DNA of 51,230 bases from Catenulispora pinistramenti. Its GTDB lineage: Bacteria; Actinomycetota; Actinomycetes; Streptomycetales; Catenulisporaceae. Below the pieces are notes generated by a model. That model searched no databases. It was not told where the DNA came from and worked only from the letters and a program-made list of their open reading frames with translations. The translations under genes were made by a program, and so were the position numbers. Below are positions 37,291 to 47,543 of this stretch, in pieces. Position 1 is the stretch's first letter. Each line of letters begins with the position of its first letter. The DNA lies in contig NZ_JAAFYZ010000057.1 of NCBI RefSeq assembly GCF_018274385.1, forward strand, positions 1-51,230. Reading direction: 5' to 3'.

Positions 37291-37848
37291 ATGTCCACCG
37301 AGTACGCGAAAGCGCTGGGCGTCCGACTGCGCGCCATCCGGTCCCAGCAGGGCCTGTCCCTGCACGGCGTCGAGCAGAAGTCGCAAGGGCGCTGGAAGGC
37401 CGTCGTCGTCGGCTCGTACGAGCGCGGCGACCGCGCTGTCACCGTGCAGCGCCTGTCCGAGCTCGCCGAGTTCTACGGCGTGCCGGTCCACGAACTGCTG
37501 CCCGGCACCGGCGCCCCGGCGTCGGCGCACGAGCCCGGCGGCAAGCTGGTGCTCGACCTGGAGCGGCTGAAGGCCCTTCCGGTCGACCAGGCCGGCCCGC
37601 TGCTGCGCTATGTCGGCAGCATCCAGAGCCAGCGCGGCGACTGGAACGGCCGGGTCATGACGATCCGCGGCGAAGACCTGCGGACCCTCGGCGTCATCTA
37701 CGAGATGGCCCCGTCCGAGCTGGTGAAGATGCTCACCGACTGGGACGTCCTGAACCCGGCCGCGGCCCGCCCGTACCCGGACGAGGAAGGCGACGGCGAG
37801 TCCGGCGGCTTCCCGGGCGGCTTCGCCGAGGACGACGACGAGGCATAA
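37291..37848 (+). CDS. bldD: Developmental master regulator BldD
   Basis: 185-residue repressor of sporulation genes in the streptomycete lineage. The N-terminal helix-turn-helix (residues 1-70) includes GVRLRAIRSQQGLSLHGVEQKSQGRWKAVVVGSYERGDRAVTVQRL, almost identical to Streptomyces BldD. The C-terminal domain has the cyclic-di-GMP signature RGD (115-117), eight residues, RGED (126-129), so dimerisation by the second messenger is expected. An acidic tail of about 25 residues follows. ATG at 37291 has GGGGAG upstream; the frame is open further up but without family similarity. It lies divergent from pyrR, the same neighbour as in Streptomyces. Confidence 0.97.
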   Translation: MSTEYAKALGVRLRAIRSQQGLSLHGVEQKSQGRWKAVVVGSYERGDRAVTVQRLSELAEFYGVPVHELLPGTGAPASAHEPGGKLVLDLERLKALPVDQAGPLLRYVGSIQSQRGDWNGRVMTIRGEDLRTLGVIYEMAPSELVKMLTDWDVLNPAAARPYPDEEGDGESGGFPGGFAEDDDEA

Positions 37849-37867
37849 GGCACTTGTGCGACGGCTC

Positions 37868-37902
37868 AAAGCCCGCCCGCGCTGACGCGCGCGGCGGGCT
37901 TT
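37868..37902 (+). terminator. Terminator after bldD, bidirectional
   Basis: AAAGCCCGCC (37868-37877) and GGCGGGCTTT (37893-37902) make a stem with a GC-rich 15-nt loop between the convergent bldD and alpha/beta-hydrolase genes; short A and T runs on the two sides suit both directions. Confidence 0.8.
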
Positions 37903-37935
37903 AGGCTGTTCGGACTAAGGCGCGGAAGCCGAGAT

Positions 37936-38811
37936 TCAGGCGGCCCGCGGGGCCGATCCGGCCCGCTCCCCCGCGCCCGCCGGCCGTGCCGCTTCGGTCG
38001 CCGCCGCCGCTTCAGTCGCCGCTTGCGCGGCCGAGCGCAGCGAGCCCAGCGGGAACAGCCGCGCCGGCGGCTTGTCCTCGAAGAAGTCCAGCAGGAGCAG
38101 GTTCACCAGCTCGGGCTTCTCGATCGGCGAGACGTGCGAGGTGCCCGGGACCACCGCCAGGCGGCCGTCCGGCGCCGTTCCGGCCACGGCCGCGGCGTGC
38201 GCGATCTCGACACAGTCGTCGTCCCCCTGCAGAAGCAGCAGCGGCATGGGCAGCGCCGCGATCTGGTCCGCCGTGACCGGGGTCGCCTCGCGCCACATGC
38301 GGTTCAGCTTCTCCTCGACCACCGGGAAGTGCTCGGGCCCGTCCGGCGACAGGGCCTCGTAGATCGGCCGCCACGTCTCGGCCAGCCAGGACCGGCCCGG
38401 TTCCACCGACAGCGCTCTGGCCTCGGCGGTCTGACCGCCTAGGTCCAGGACGCCGCCGCTGAGCAGCACCACCCGGCTGACCAGGTCCGGCCGGCGCACC
38501 GCGAGCCGCAGGGCCACGCTCGCGCCGTTGCTCCAGCCGACCAGCCGCACCGGTCCCAGCTCCAGGGCCTCGATGAAGCCGGCGATGTCGTCGGCGAAGT
38601 TCTCGTAGGTGAAGGGACCCTCGGCGTCCGCGGTCCGGCCGTGGCCCCGGCAGTCCAGCATGTACACCCGGTACCACTCGGGCAGCAGTTCCCGTTGCGC
38701 GTACCAGCTCTCGACGGTCCCGCCGGTGCCGTGGACCAGCACCACCGGCTCACCCTCGCCGATCACTTCGTAGTACATGCTCAAGCCGTCGACGTCGACG
38801 TAGGCGCCCAT
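37936..38811 (-). CDS. Alpha/beta-fold hydrolase (enol-lactonase-like)
   Basis: 291-residue alpha/beta hydrolase. PVVLVHGTGGT gives the oxyanion loop, GWSNGAS the nucleophile Ser94, LLLQGDDDCV the acid, and GTSHVSPIEKP the His. DCRGHGRTADAEGPFTYENFADDI is typical of 3-oxoadipate enol-lactonase and haloperoxidase-like members. A Lys/Ala-rich tail of 40 residues follows. ATG at 38809-38811 has GGGGAG upstream. It sits 125 nt downstream of the CGNR gene on the same strand and may share its transcript. Confidence 0.88.
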   Translation of the reverse strand: MGAYVDVDGLSMYYEVIGEGEPVVLVHGTGGTVESWYAQRELLPEWYRVYMLDCRGHGRTADAEGPFTYENFADDIAGFIEALELGPVRLVGWSNGASVALRLAVRRPDLVSRVVLLSGGVLDLGGQTAEARALSVEPGRSWLAETWRPIYEALSPDGPEHFPVVEEKLNRMWREATPVTADQIAALPMPLLLLQGDDDCVEIAHAAAVAGTAPDGRLAVVPGTSHVSPIEKPELVNLLLLDFFEDKPPARLFPLGSLRSAAQAATEAAAATEAARPAGAGERAGSAPRAA

Positions 38812-38936
38812 GGCAGCTCCCCTCGCTCCGTTCGCCGGGACGGGTCTCCGTCCCACGGCCCAGGATTGCCCCGGGGGCTGGCAGACGGCTGACGAGTCGC
38901 TGACAGCGGGCAATCAGCGGGGCATCAGCGCGCTGC

Positions 38937-39518
38937 TCACGGGGTGGGTGCGGCCGTCGCCTTGCGGGCCCGGTGCGCCCGCACCCGGCCGCGGCTGGCG
39001 CAGGTCGGGGACGGGCACCAGCGGCGCCGGCCCTCCGGATCGGCGAAGACCCCGCGGCAGTCGGACTCGGGGCAGGACTTCAACGCGTGCCGCTCGGGGC
39101 CGGTGAGCTGTTCGGCGGCCTGCCGGGCGATCCGGCCGAGCGCGGCGGCGGCGCCCGCCGGGGCCGGCCGGGCCAGGCCGGGCGACTCGGCGGCCCCGGC
39201 CAGCCGCAGCGGCTCGTCGTGCGCCGCCAGGAACGCGATCAGCTCCGCGGCGGCGTCCGGGGCATCCGGGGACGGCTCCTCACCGGTGGCGGCGGACAGG
39301 GCCAGGGGACGGAGCGTTTCGCGTAGGTGCCGGGCCAGCTCCAGATCCGCGGCGGTGACCGGGCCCGCCGGCGTCAGCTCCACGGCCGCCAGCCAGTCCG
39401 CGAAGCGCTCCGGGGTCGGGATGCGCTCCTCCGGATGGCGGCCGAACGCGCTGCCGCGGGTGGCGAGCAGGTTCAGCCACGTCGCCCCGGTGTCGAGGCG
39501 GAAGGGGATCGGTTCCAT
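38937..39518 (-). CDS. CGNR zinc-finger transcription regulator
   Basis: 193-residue regulator with an N-terminal ABATE-type domain (FRLDTGATWLNLLATRGSAFG; LRETLRPLAL) and a C-terminal treble-clef zinc finger with Cys149, Cys154, Cys168 and Cys173 (CPESDCRGVFAD, then WCPSPTCASRGRVRAHRAR). The name-giving CGNR is CASR here, a common drift. Such proteins bind DNA near genes for stress or catabolism. Two 19-bp palindromes lie in the divergent promoter region directly upstream, so it likely controls itself and the CMD-PTE pair. Confidence 0.9.
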   Translation of the reverse strand: MEPIPFRLDTGATWLNLLATRGSAFGRHPEERIPTPERFADWLAAVELTPAGPVTAADLELARHLRETLRPLALSAATGEEPSPDAPDAAAELIAFLAAHDEPLRLAGAAESPGLARPAPAGAAAALGRIARQAAEQLTGPERHALKSCPESDCRGVFADPEGRRRWCPSPTCASRGRVRAHRARKATAAPTP

Positions 39519-39528
39519 GGAAAAGAGT

Positions 39529-39547
39529 GTAACGGTTTCCCCGTTAC
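39529..39547. promoter_or_regulatory. Operator 1, GTAACGG-N5-CCGTTAC
   Basis: Perfect 7-bp inverted arms around 5 nt, starting 11 nt upstream of the CGNR start codon. Near-identical to operator 2. Confidence 0.75.
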
Positions 39548-39565
39548 ATCTGCTACGGTTCTCAA

Positions 39566-39584
39566 GTAACGCTTGAGGCGTTAC
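39566..39584. promoter_or_regulatory. Operator 2, GTAACGC-N5-GCGTTAC
   Basis: Perfect 7-bp arms with the same 5-nt spacing; its centre is 37 bp from that of operator 1. Both right arms are followed by ATCT. It lies 19 nt upstream of the CMD start codon. Confidence 0.75.
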
Positions 39585-39603
39585 ATCTACCAGGGGAGGA
39601 CCC

Positions 39604-39993
39604 ATGGAATCCGAGAAGGCGACCTTCGACCGCGAGGCCGGCTACGCGCTGCTGGACGTGCTGCAGGACGAGGCGACCCGGAGCGCGGGCGTGCAGGCCG
39701 TGGACAAGCTGGCGCCGGGCTTCACGGACTGGATCGTGACGGCCCTGTTCGGCGGCACGTACCAGCGGCCCGCGCTGACGCTGCGGGACCGGCAGATCGC
39801 GAACCTGGCGGCGCTGACCGCGCTGGGCGGCGTAGAGCCGCAGCTGATCGGGCACATCAAGACCAGCGAGCGGATCGGGATGAGCCGCGAGGAGATCGTG
39901 GAAGTGATCGTGCACCTGGCGCCGTACGTCGGCGTGCCGAAGGCGCTGGCCGGACTGCGGAGCGTGGCGGCGGCGTTCGAGGCCGCGCAATGA
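39604..39993 (+). CDS. Carboxymuconolactone-decarboxylase-family protein
   Basis: 129-residue AhpD/CMD-fold protein, probably a homotrimer or hexamer. TLRDRQIANLAALTALGGVEPQLIGHIKTSERIGMSREEIVEVIVHLAPYVGVPKAL matches gamma-carboxymuconolactone decarboxylase-like proteins. The peroxidatic Cys-x-x-Cys of AhpD is absent (no Cys at all), so it is not a peroxidase; decarboxylation or isomerisation of a lactone is plausible. ATG at 39604 has GGGGAGG. It overlaps the PTE gene by 4 nt. Confidence 0.9.
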   Translation: MESEKATFDREAGYALLDVLQDEATRSAGVQAVDKLAPGFTDWIVTALFGGTYQRPALTLRDRQIANLAALTALGGVEPQLIGHIKTSERIGMSREEIVEVIVHLAPYVGVPKALAGLRSVAAAFEAAQ

Positions 39994-40913
39994 TCCGCAC
40001 CGTTCTGGGCGACATCGCCCCGGCGGCCCTGGGCGTCACCGACTCGCACGACCACCTGTTCTTCGCCTCGGCCAAGCTGCCCGGACAGGAACTCGACGAC
40101 CCGGCGGCGGCCGAAGCCGAGCTGCGCGCGTTCGCGGCGGCCGGCGGACAGGGCCTGGCGCAGTGGACGCCGATGGGGCTGGGACGGCGCGCCGGGCACC
40201 TGGCCGCCCTGTCGGAAGCGGCCGGGGTGCACCTCATCGCGGCGACGGGGCTGCACCAGGCCGGACACTATCCGCCCGAGACGCTTACCCCCCTGCTCAA
40301 CGGCTTGGCCGAGCGGTTCATCGCAGAACTCACCGAAGGGCTGCGGCAGGACGGGGACCCTGACGGCGCACCGCTGTCAGCGCGTGCCGGACTCGTCAAA
40401 GTGGCCGGCGACTTCCACCAAGTGGACCGGCACGCCTCCATGACCTTCGAGGCGGCGGCCGCGGCGCACCATGCCACCGGCGTGACCATCGCAGTGCACT
40501 TGGAAGGCGGCACCCACCCGCTCGGAGTGCTGAAGGCGCTGGACGGCGTCCCCGCGTCCTCGGTCATCCTCGGCCACCTGAACCGCTTCCCCGACCTCGG
40601 ACCGCACCGTGAGGCGGCTGAGGCGGGAGCCTTTCTCGGCTTCGACGGCCCCTCGCGCGCCAACCACGCGACCGACTGGCGCCTGTTCGACTGCCTGGCC
40701 GCGCTGATCGAGTCCGGCCACACCGACCAGATCCTGCTCGGCGGCGACACCACCAGCGCGGCGGGCAGGGCCGCCAGCGGCGGCGGACCGGGGATTCCCT
40801 ATCTGCTCACCGACATCAGGGCCCGGGTACTGCGCGACTTCGGCCCGGACGTCGCCGACGCCTTCTTCCTGCACAACCCGGCGCGCGCCTTCGACACCGA
40901 CTGGCAGGCCTGA
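39990..40913 (+). CDS. Phosphotriesterase-like lactonase (PTE/PHP family)
   Basis: 307-residue binuclear metallohydrolase. Metal ligands are complete: His20-x-His22 (DSHDHLF), the bridging carboxy-Lys137 (GLVKVAGDF), His170, His196 and Asp253 (LLGGDTTS). The family includes phosphotriesterases and lactonases acting on acyl-homoserine lactones and sugar lactones. Overlap with the CMD gene (ATGA) argues for a shared lactone substrate. Its stop codon forms part of the first unit of the repeat array that follows. Confidence 0.92.
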   Translation: MIRTVLGDIAPAALGVTDSHDHLFFASAKLPGQELDDPAAAEAELRAFAAAGGQGLAQWTPMGLGRRAGHLAALSEAAGVHLIAATGLHQAGHYPPETLTPLLNGLAERFIAELTEGLRQDGDPDGAPLSARAGLVKVAGDFHQVDRHASMTFEAAAAAHHATGVTIAVHLEGGTHPLGVLKALDGVPASSVILGHLNRFPDLGPHREAAEAGAFLGFDGPSRANHATDWRLFDCLAALIESGHTDQILLGGDTTSAAGRAASGGGPGIPYLLTDIRARVLRDFGPDVADAFFLHNPARAFDTDWQA

Positions 40914-40974
40914 AGACACAAAACTGAAGACACAGGCTGAAGACATAGAACTGAAGACACATCCGGAGACACAG
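40910..40974. repeat. 5 x 13/14-bp repeats after the PTE gene
   Basis: Units start CTGAAGACA at 40910, 40924, 40937 and 40951, with a degenerate copy at 40964; lengths alternate 14, 13, 14, 13. The first unit contains the PTE stop codon. They lead straight into the terminator. Confidence 0.85.
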
Positions 40975-41014
40975 AAAGGGCCCGGCTCGCGAAACTTCGC
41001 GAGCCGGGCCCTTT
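40975..41014. terminator. Bidirectional terminator between PTE and nusB
   Basis: Perfect 19-bp stem (40975-40993 with 40996-41014) beginning AAAGGGCCCGGCTCGCG and ending CCCTTT, with a minimal loop (AC, effectively four or more nt). Symmetrical A and T ends suit both convergent genes. Confidence 0.85.
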
Positions 41015-41028
41015 CCCCAGCATCCCGG

Positions 41029-41466
41029 CTACCGGGTCAAGCGTTCCTTGACCTCGGCTATCCGCGCCAGCAGCCCGTTGACGAACTGCGGCGACTCCTC
41101 GGTCGACATCAGCCGGGCCAGCGAGACCGCCTCGTCCAGGACCACCGCGTCCGGCACGTCGGCCTGCCACAGCAGCTCGTACACGCCGATCCGCAGGACG
41201 TTGCGGTCCACGGTCGGCATGCGGTCCAGAGCCCAGCCCTCGCTGTGCTCGTCGAGCAGGTCGTCGATCTTGTCCACGTGCTCCAGCACGCCCTCGACCA
41301 GGGTCGCCGCGTACGGCTGCACGGCCGGGATGGTTCCCTCCGGCCCCTGGGCGCGGACCCTCGCCTGGGTGTCGGCCAGGACCGTGCGCGGGTCGACGCC
41401 CCGCAGATCCGCCTCGAACAGGATCTCCAGGGCCCGTTGGCGGGCCTTGCTGCGCGGTGAGGCCAT
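41029..41466 (-). CDS. nusB: Transcription antitermination factor NusB
   Basis: 145-residue all-helical RNA-binding factor that, with NusE (S10), binds boxA of rRNA operons. Typical segments: SPRSKARQRALEILFEAD at the start, YAATLVEGVLEHVDKIDDLL, and WALDRMPTVDRNVLRIGVYELL then PDAVVLDEAVSLARLMSTEESPQFVNGLLARI. ATG overlaps the efp stop by 1 nt. Last gene of the aro-efp operon. Confidence 0.97.
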   Translation of the reverse strand: MASPRSKARQRALEILFEADLRGVDPRTVLADTQARVRAQGPEGTIPAVQPYAATLVEGVLEHVDKIDDLLDEHSEGWALDRMPTVDRNVLRIGVYELLWQADVPDAVVLDEAVSLARLMSTEESPQFVNGLLARIAEVKERLTR

Positions 41467-42029
41467 CAGCTGCTGACGCGACCGAGGTAGGAACCGTCGC
41501 GGGTGTCGACCTTGACCTTCTCGCCGGTGGTCAGGAACAGCGGGACCTGGATCTCGTGGTCGGTCTCCAGGGTGGCCGGCTTGGTGCCGCCGGTGGAGCG
41601 GTCGCCCTGCAAACCGGGCTCGGTGTACTTGATCACCAGCTCGACGGCGGCCGGGAGCTCGACGTACAGCGGGGTGCCGTCGTGCGTGGCGACCAGCGCG
41701 TCGGTGCCCTCGAGCATGTAGTTCGCCGCGTTGCCGACCGTCTCGGTGGAGACGTAGAGCTGGTCGTACGTGTCCTTGTCCATGAACACGAAGTCCTTGC
41801 CCTCTTGGTACAGGTACTGCATGTCGCGCCGGTCGACGTTGGCCGTCTCGACCTTGATCCCGGCGTTGAAGGTCTTGTCGACCACCTTGCCCGAGAGCAC
41901 GGCCTTGAGCTTCGTGCGCACGAACGCGGGGCCCTTGCCGGGCTTGACATGCTGGAACTCCACGACGGACCAGAGTTGGCCGTCGATGTTGAGCACCATG
42001 CCGTTCTTCAGTTCGTTTGTGGACGCCAC
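41466..42029 (-). CDS. efp: Translation elongation factor P
   Basis: 187-residue EF-P, which relieves ribosomes stalled at polyproline. Three beta domains are recognisable; the tip loop is KPGKGPAFV with Lys32 between two Pro, the type expected in actinobacteria, where the Lys is thought to work without the beta-lysine system. GTG at 42027-42029 has GCAGGAG upstream. The C-terminal domain ends [24 protein letters not shown]. The 57-nt gap to pepQ is part of the operon. Confidence 0.98.
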   Translation of the reverse strand: MASTNELKNGMVLNIDGQLWSVVEFQHVKPGKGPAFVRTKLKAVLSGKVVDKTFNAGIKVETANVDRRDMQYLYQEGKDFVFMDKDTYDQLYVSTETVGNAANYMLEGTDALVATHDGTPLYVELPAAVELVIKYTEPGLQGDRSTGGTKPATLETDHEIQVPLFLTTGEKVKVDTRDGSYLGRVSS

Positions 42030-42086
42030 GTCGGTGAGTACTCCTGCTTCCGACTGCCGGCCCTGGCGAGTCAGGCCGTCGGCGGC

Positions 42087-43226
42087 CTACAGCACCAGCA
42101 GTTCCTTGGTGGTAATGGTGAGCAGCTCCGGACCGCCCTCGGCCTTCGGCCTGACCACCAGGGTGTCCTCGATACGGACACCGCCGCGGCCCGGCAGATA
42201 GACCCCGGGTTCGACGGTGACCGGAGTGCGATCATCCAGTGTACCCGGCAGACCGGCGCCCAGCCTCGGGTCCTCATGGATCTCCAGGCCGACGCCGTGT
42301 CCGAGCCCGTGCCCGAAGTACTCGCCGTAGCCGGCGGCCTCGATCACTCCGCGCGCCGCGGCGTCCACGTCCGCGCAGCGCACCCCCGGGGCCAGCGCCT
42401 GCCGTCCGGCCTTCTGCGCGGCGAACACCAGGTCGTAGACCTCGACCTGCCAGTCCGCCGGGGCGCGGCCGACCACGAAGGTGCGGGTCATGTCGGCGTG
42501 GTAGCCCTGGTAGAGCGCGCCGAAATCGATCTTCAGGAACTCGCCCTCGCCGACCCGCCGCTCGCCGGGCCGGTGGTGCGGCACCGCCGAATTCGGGCCG
42601 CAGGCCACGATGGTGTCGAAGGCCCGGCCGTCGGCGCCGTGGTCGGTCATCCGGCGCTCCAGCTCCTGGGCGATGTGCCGCTCGGTGCGCCCGATCAGGA
42701 TGGACTCGGTGAGCTCGGCCAGCGCCCGGTCGGAGATCGCGCAGGCCTCGCGGATCAGCGCGATCTCGCTCTCGTCCTTGACCCGGCGCAACTCCTCGAC
42801 CGCGTGCCCGAGCCCGACCAGCCGCGCGCTGGGCGCCGCCGCGGTCAGCTCGGCGGCCAGCTGCCGGTGCTCCTCGACGGTGATCTCGTGCTCCTCCACC
42901 GCGATCGCCCGCAGCCCGTCCTTGGCCGCCCGCTCGACCAGGGCCGGGGCACAGTGCCGGACGATGATCCGCTCCACGTCCGGCACCTCGGAGGCGGCCT
43001 GGGTGTCGTACCGGAAGTCGGTGCAGAACACCGCGCCGCCCCGGGTGACCAGCACCGCGCCGTTGGAGCCGGTGAACCCGGTGAGGTAGCGGACGTTCAC
43101 CAGCTTGGTGACCAGCGCGGCGTCCGCGTCCACCGCCTCCAGCCGGGCCCGCAGGCGCTCGCGGCGGGCGGCGTAGGCCTCGGGGGCGATGGCGGCGGGT
43201 CCGGTTGCGCTGCGGTCTGCGGTCAT
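42087..43226 (-). CDS. Xaa-Pro aminopeptidase/dipeptidase, M24B
   Basis: 379-residue metallopeptidase with a creatinase-type N-domain and a pita-bread catalytic domain. Metal ligands fall in FLKIDFGALYQGYHADMTRTF (two Asp), HGLGHGVGLEIHEDP (His), and the Glu of TVEPGVYLPGRGGVRIEDT. It removes or splits Xaa-Pro ends. The ATG has TAGTCT 7 nt upstream (43234-43239) plus GGGGGG, so an internal promoter is possible, although the gap to aroQ is only 24 nt. This PepQ/PepP gene normally precedes efp. Confidence 0.95.
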   Translation of the reverse strand: MTADRSATGPAAIAPEAYAARRERLRARLEAVDADAALVTKLVNVRYLTGFTGSNGAVLVTRGGAVFCTDFRYDTQAASEVPDVERIIVRHCAPALVERAAKDGLRAIAVEEHEITVEEHRQLAAELTAAAPSARLVGLGHAVEELRRVKDESEIALIREACAISDRALAELTESILIGRTERHIAQELERRMTDHGADGRAFDTIVACGPNSAVPHHRPGERRVGEGEFLKIDFGALYQGYHADMTRTFVVGRAPADWQVEVYDLVFAAQKAGRQALAPGVRCADVDAAARGVIEAAGYGEYFGHGLGHGVGLEIHEDPRLGAGLPGTLDDRTPVTVEPGVYLPGRGGVRIEDTLVVRPKAEGGPELLTITTKELLVL

Positions 43227-43250
43227 GCCCCCCAGACTACGAAGCTCCGT

Positions 43251-44845
<1,595 letters not shown>

Positions 44846-45346
44846 TTACTTCCCCAGGCTTTCGACGATCTCGGCCGCGACCTCTTCGGGCTCGCGGTCG
44901 GTGCGGACGGTCAGGACGGCGACCTCCTCATAGAGGGGACGCCGCTCATCCATGAGCTTGAGCAGGGTGCCGCGCACGTTGCCCAGCAGCAGCGGACGGT
45001 CGCGGTTGAGGCCGACCCGGGACGCGGCGTCGGCCAGCGTGACCTCCAGGAAGGCGACGCGGTGCTCCTTGAGCAGGATCCTGGTGTCGGCGTCCAGGAT
45101 GGCGCCGCCGCCGAGGGCGAGGACGCCGTCATGGGCGGCGAGCGCCTCCTTGACCGCGGCCTTCTCCAGCGCGCGGAAGTGCGGCTCGCCGTGCTCGACG
45201 AAGATCTCGGAGATCTGCTGCCCGGCCGCGGCCTCGATGTCCGCGTCCGAGTCCCGGAAGAGGACACCCAACGTGTCGGCCACCAGGCGGCCGACCGTGG
45301 ACTTGCCGGAGCCCGGGGCCCCGACCAGCACGACGACCGGGCTCAT
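44846..45346 (-). CDS. aroK: Shikimate kinase
   Basis: 166-residue kinase. Walker [17 protein letters not shown], shikimate-binding [11 protein letters not shown] and GGGAIL, adenine-binding LNRDRPLL lid. ATG overlaps the aroC stop by 4 nt. Confidence 0.97.
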   Translation of the reverse strand: MSPVVVLVGAPGSGKSTVGRLVADTLGVLFRDSDADIEAAAGQQISEIFVEHGEPHFRALEKAAVKEALAAHDGVLALGGGAILDADTRILLKEHRVAFLEVTLADAASRVGLNRDRPLLLGNVRGTLLKLMDERRPLYEEVAVLTVRTDREPEEVAAEIVESLGK

Positions 45347-46572
45347 GCCTGCGCCCCCACAGTGTGCTCGGGCCCTGCGATCCGCACCGGCAGGCTCGCG
45401 AGGTAGGACTCGTAGTTGCGGCGGGTCTCCTTCACCGAGTCGCCGCCGAACTTCTCCAGCACCGCGTCGGCCAGCACCAGCGCGACCATCGCCTCGGTCA
45501 CGACGCCGGCGGCCGGGACCGCGCAGACGTCCGAGCGCTGGTGGTGCGCCACGGCGTCCTCGCCGGTGGCGGTGTCCACGGTGCCCAGCGCGCGCGGGAC
45601 GGTCGCGATCGGCTTCATGGCGGCGCGCACCCGGAGCAGTTCGCCGGTGGACATGCCGCCCTCGGTGCCGCCGCTGTGGCCGGTGCGGCGCCGCACCGCC
45701 AAGGGGTCGTTCGCGGCGACTTCCATCTCATCGTGCGCCTGCGACCCGGGGATCCGCGCCAGCAGGAAGCCGTCGCCGATCTCCACGCCCTTGATGGCCT
45801 GGATGCCCATGACCGCCCCGGCCAGCCTGGCGTCCAGCCGGCGGTCGGACTGCACGTGCGAGCCCAGGCCCGGCGGCAGGCCGTAGACGACCACCTCGAC
45901 GACCCCGCCGAGGGTGTCGCCGTCCTTGTGCGCCTGGTCGATCTCGGCGATCATCGCCGCCTCGGCCTCCGGGTCCAGGCAGCGGACCGGGGAGGCGTCG
46001 AGCTTGTCCAGGTCCGAGGGCAGCGGCAGGACCGCCTCCCGCGGCGACTCGGCGGCGCCGATGCCGACCACGTGCGAGACGATCTCGGCGCCGATCGCCT
46101 GGCGCAGGAACTCCCGGGCCACCTCGCCCAGCGCCACCCGGGCCGCGGTCTCCCGGGCCGAGGCCCGCTCCAGCACCGGCCGGGCGTCGTCGAAGCCGTA
46201 CTTCTGCATGCCGGCCAGGTCCGCGTGGCCGGGCCGGGGCCGGGTCAGCGGGGCGTTGCGGGCCTGCGCGTCCAGCAGCTCGGGGTCCACCGGGTCGGCG
46301 GCCATCACCGTCTCCCACTTGGGCCACTCGGTGTTGCCGATCTGGATCGCCACCGGACCGCCCTGGGTGAGGCCGTGCCGCACACCGCCGAGGATGCTCA
46401 CCTGGTCCTGCTCGAACTTCATGCGCGCGCCGCGGCCATAGCCGAGGCGGCGCCGGGCGAGGGCGTCGGTGAGGGCCTTGGTGGACGTCTCGACCCCGGC
46501 CGGCAGCCCTTCGAGGACCGCGGTGAGGGCCGGACCGTGGGATTCCCCTGCGGTGAGCCAGCGTAGCGACAT
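45343..46572 (-). CDS. aroC: Chorismate synthase
   Basis: 409-residue FMN-dependent lyase making chorismate from EPSP, the end of the shikimate pathway. [47 protein letters not shown]-equivalent [13 protein letters not shown] and the C-terminal [24 protein letters not shown] are diagnostic. ATG at 46570-46572; upstream codons in frame are not family-like. First gene of the operon. The ribosome site is weak (GGAAGAA). Confidence 0.98.
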   Translation of the reverse strand: MSLRWLTAGESHGPALTAVLEGLPAGVETSTKALTDALARRRLGYGRGARMKFEQDQVSILGGVRHGLTQGGPVAIQIGNTEWPKWETVMAADPVDPELLDAQARNAPLTRPRPGHADLAGMQKYGFDDARPVLERASARETAARVALGEVAREFLRQAIGAEIVSHVVGIGAAESPREAVLPLPSDLDKLDASPVRCLDPEAEAAMIAEIDQAHKDGDTLGGVVEVVVYGLPPGLGSHVQSDRRLDARLAGAVMGIQAIKGVEIGDGFLLARIPGSQAHDEMEVAANDPLAVRRRTGHSGGTEGGMSTGELLRVRAAMKPIATVPRALGTVDTATGEDAVAHHQRSDVCAVPAAGVVTEAMVALVLADAVLEKFGGDSVKETRRNYESYLASLPVRIAGPEHTVGAQA

Positions 46573-46622
46573 GGGGCGATTCTTCCACGTCTCAGTCGGC
46601 GGGCCGCACAGCGTTCGGGGAT

Positions 46623-46680
46623 CGGACGGCGCGCGGGGCGCCGCGCGGGCACCGCCGGCGGACCGCCGGCGCGCCGTCCG
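46623..46680. repeat. GC-rich nested inverted repeats between aroC and the ABC-2 genes
   Basis: Outer arms CGGACGGCGCGC (46623-46634) and GCGCGCCGTCCG (46669-46680); an inner perfect pair GCCGGCGG-A-CCGCCGGC occupies 46654-46670. The two share bases, so they are alternative folds. Lies between divergent genes; regulatory role uncertain. Confidence 0.5.
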
Positions 46681-46748
46681 CAAAATCCGTTGCAGCGCGT
46701 TCCCGGCCGCTGGCAGAGTGCCAAGTTCGCCCCCGGAAGGACAAGACC

Positions 46749-47543
46749 TTGGTCGTCTATGCCCTCATCTCCCGACAAGCTTTCCGGCGCTATCTCACCT
46801 ACCGCGGCGCGATGGTCGGCGGAGTGCTCGCCAACACCGTCTTCGGCATCATCAAGGCCTTCATCATGATGGCCGTGTGGCGCCAGCGCCCGAGCATCGG
46901 CGGCTACGACGTCGCCGACGCCGTCACCTACGTCTTCCTCGCCCAGGCGATGATCGGGCCGATGTCGACGCTCAACAACGGCCTGGACATCCCGGCCCGG
47001 ATCCGCTCCGGCGACATCGGGACCGACCTGTTCCGGCCGTGCGACTTCCAGGCCTACTGGCTCGCCAACGATCTGGGCCGCGCGGCCTTCAGCGTCCTGG
47101 GCCGCAGTGTGGTGCCCTTCGTCATCGGCGCGCTGCTCTTCCACCTGCACCTGCCCACCGATCCGCGGGTGTGGGCCGCGTTCGTGGTGGCCCTGTTCCT
47201 CGGCACCGTCGTCAGCTTCGCCCTGCGGTACCTGGCGGCGATGTCCACCTTCTGGCTGCTGGACGAGAAGGGCGTGGTCGGCATGGCCACCGTCGTGACC
47301 TCGTTCTTCAGCGGCATGATCGTGCCGCTGGTGCTGTTCCCCGGCTGGCTGGGGCAGCTGGCGCGGCTGCTGCCGTTCGCCGCGCTGGTCCAGCTGCCGG
47401 CCGATGTCTTCCTCGGCAAGCGCAGCGGCGGCGCGGTCGGCACCGGGTACCTGTTCGAGATCGGCTGGGCCGTGGCCCTGCTGCTGGCCGGGCGGCTGGT
47501 CACCCGGCGGGCCCGGCACCGGGTGGTGGTGCAGGGTGGCTGA
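46749..47543 (+). CDS. ABC-2 type permease, first of two
   Basis: 264-residue membrane subunit of an uncharacterised three-part exporter (two permeases and one ATPase, COG4587/COG3694/COG4586 type). [36 protein letters not shown] starts the protein; six helices are visible, with [18 protein letters not shown] between. TTG at 46749 has GGAAGGA 8 nt upstream. The next gene overlaps its end by 8 nt. Confidence 0.88.
   Translation: MVVYALISRQAFRRYLTYRGAMVGGVLANTVFGIIKAFIMMAVWRQRPSIGGYDVADAVTYVFLAQAMIGPMSTLNNGLDIPARIRSGDIGTDLFRPCDFQAYWLANDLGRAAFSVLGRSVVPFVIGALLFHLHLPTDPRVWAAFVVALFLGTVVSFALRYLAAMSTFWLLDEKGVVGMATVVTSFFSGMIVPLVLFPGWLGQLARLLPFAALVQLPADVFLGKRSGGAVGTGYLFEIGWAVALLLAGRLVTRRARHRVVVQGG

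Noticed and set aside
39604..39993. AhpD-type peroxidase
   Set aside because: The protein has no cysteine, so the Cys-x-x-Cys peroxidatic motif is missing.
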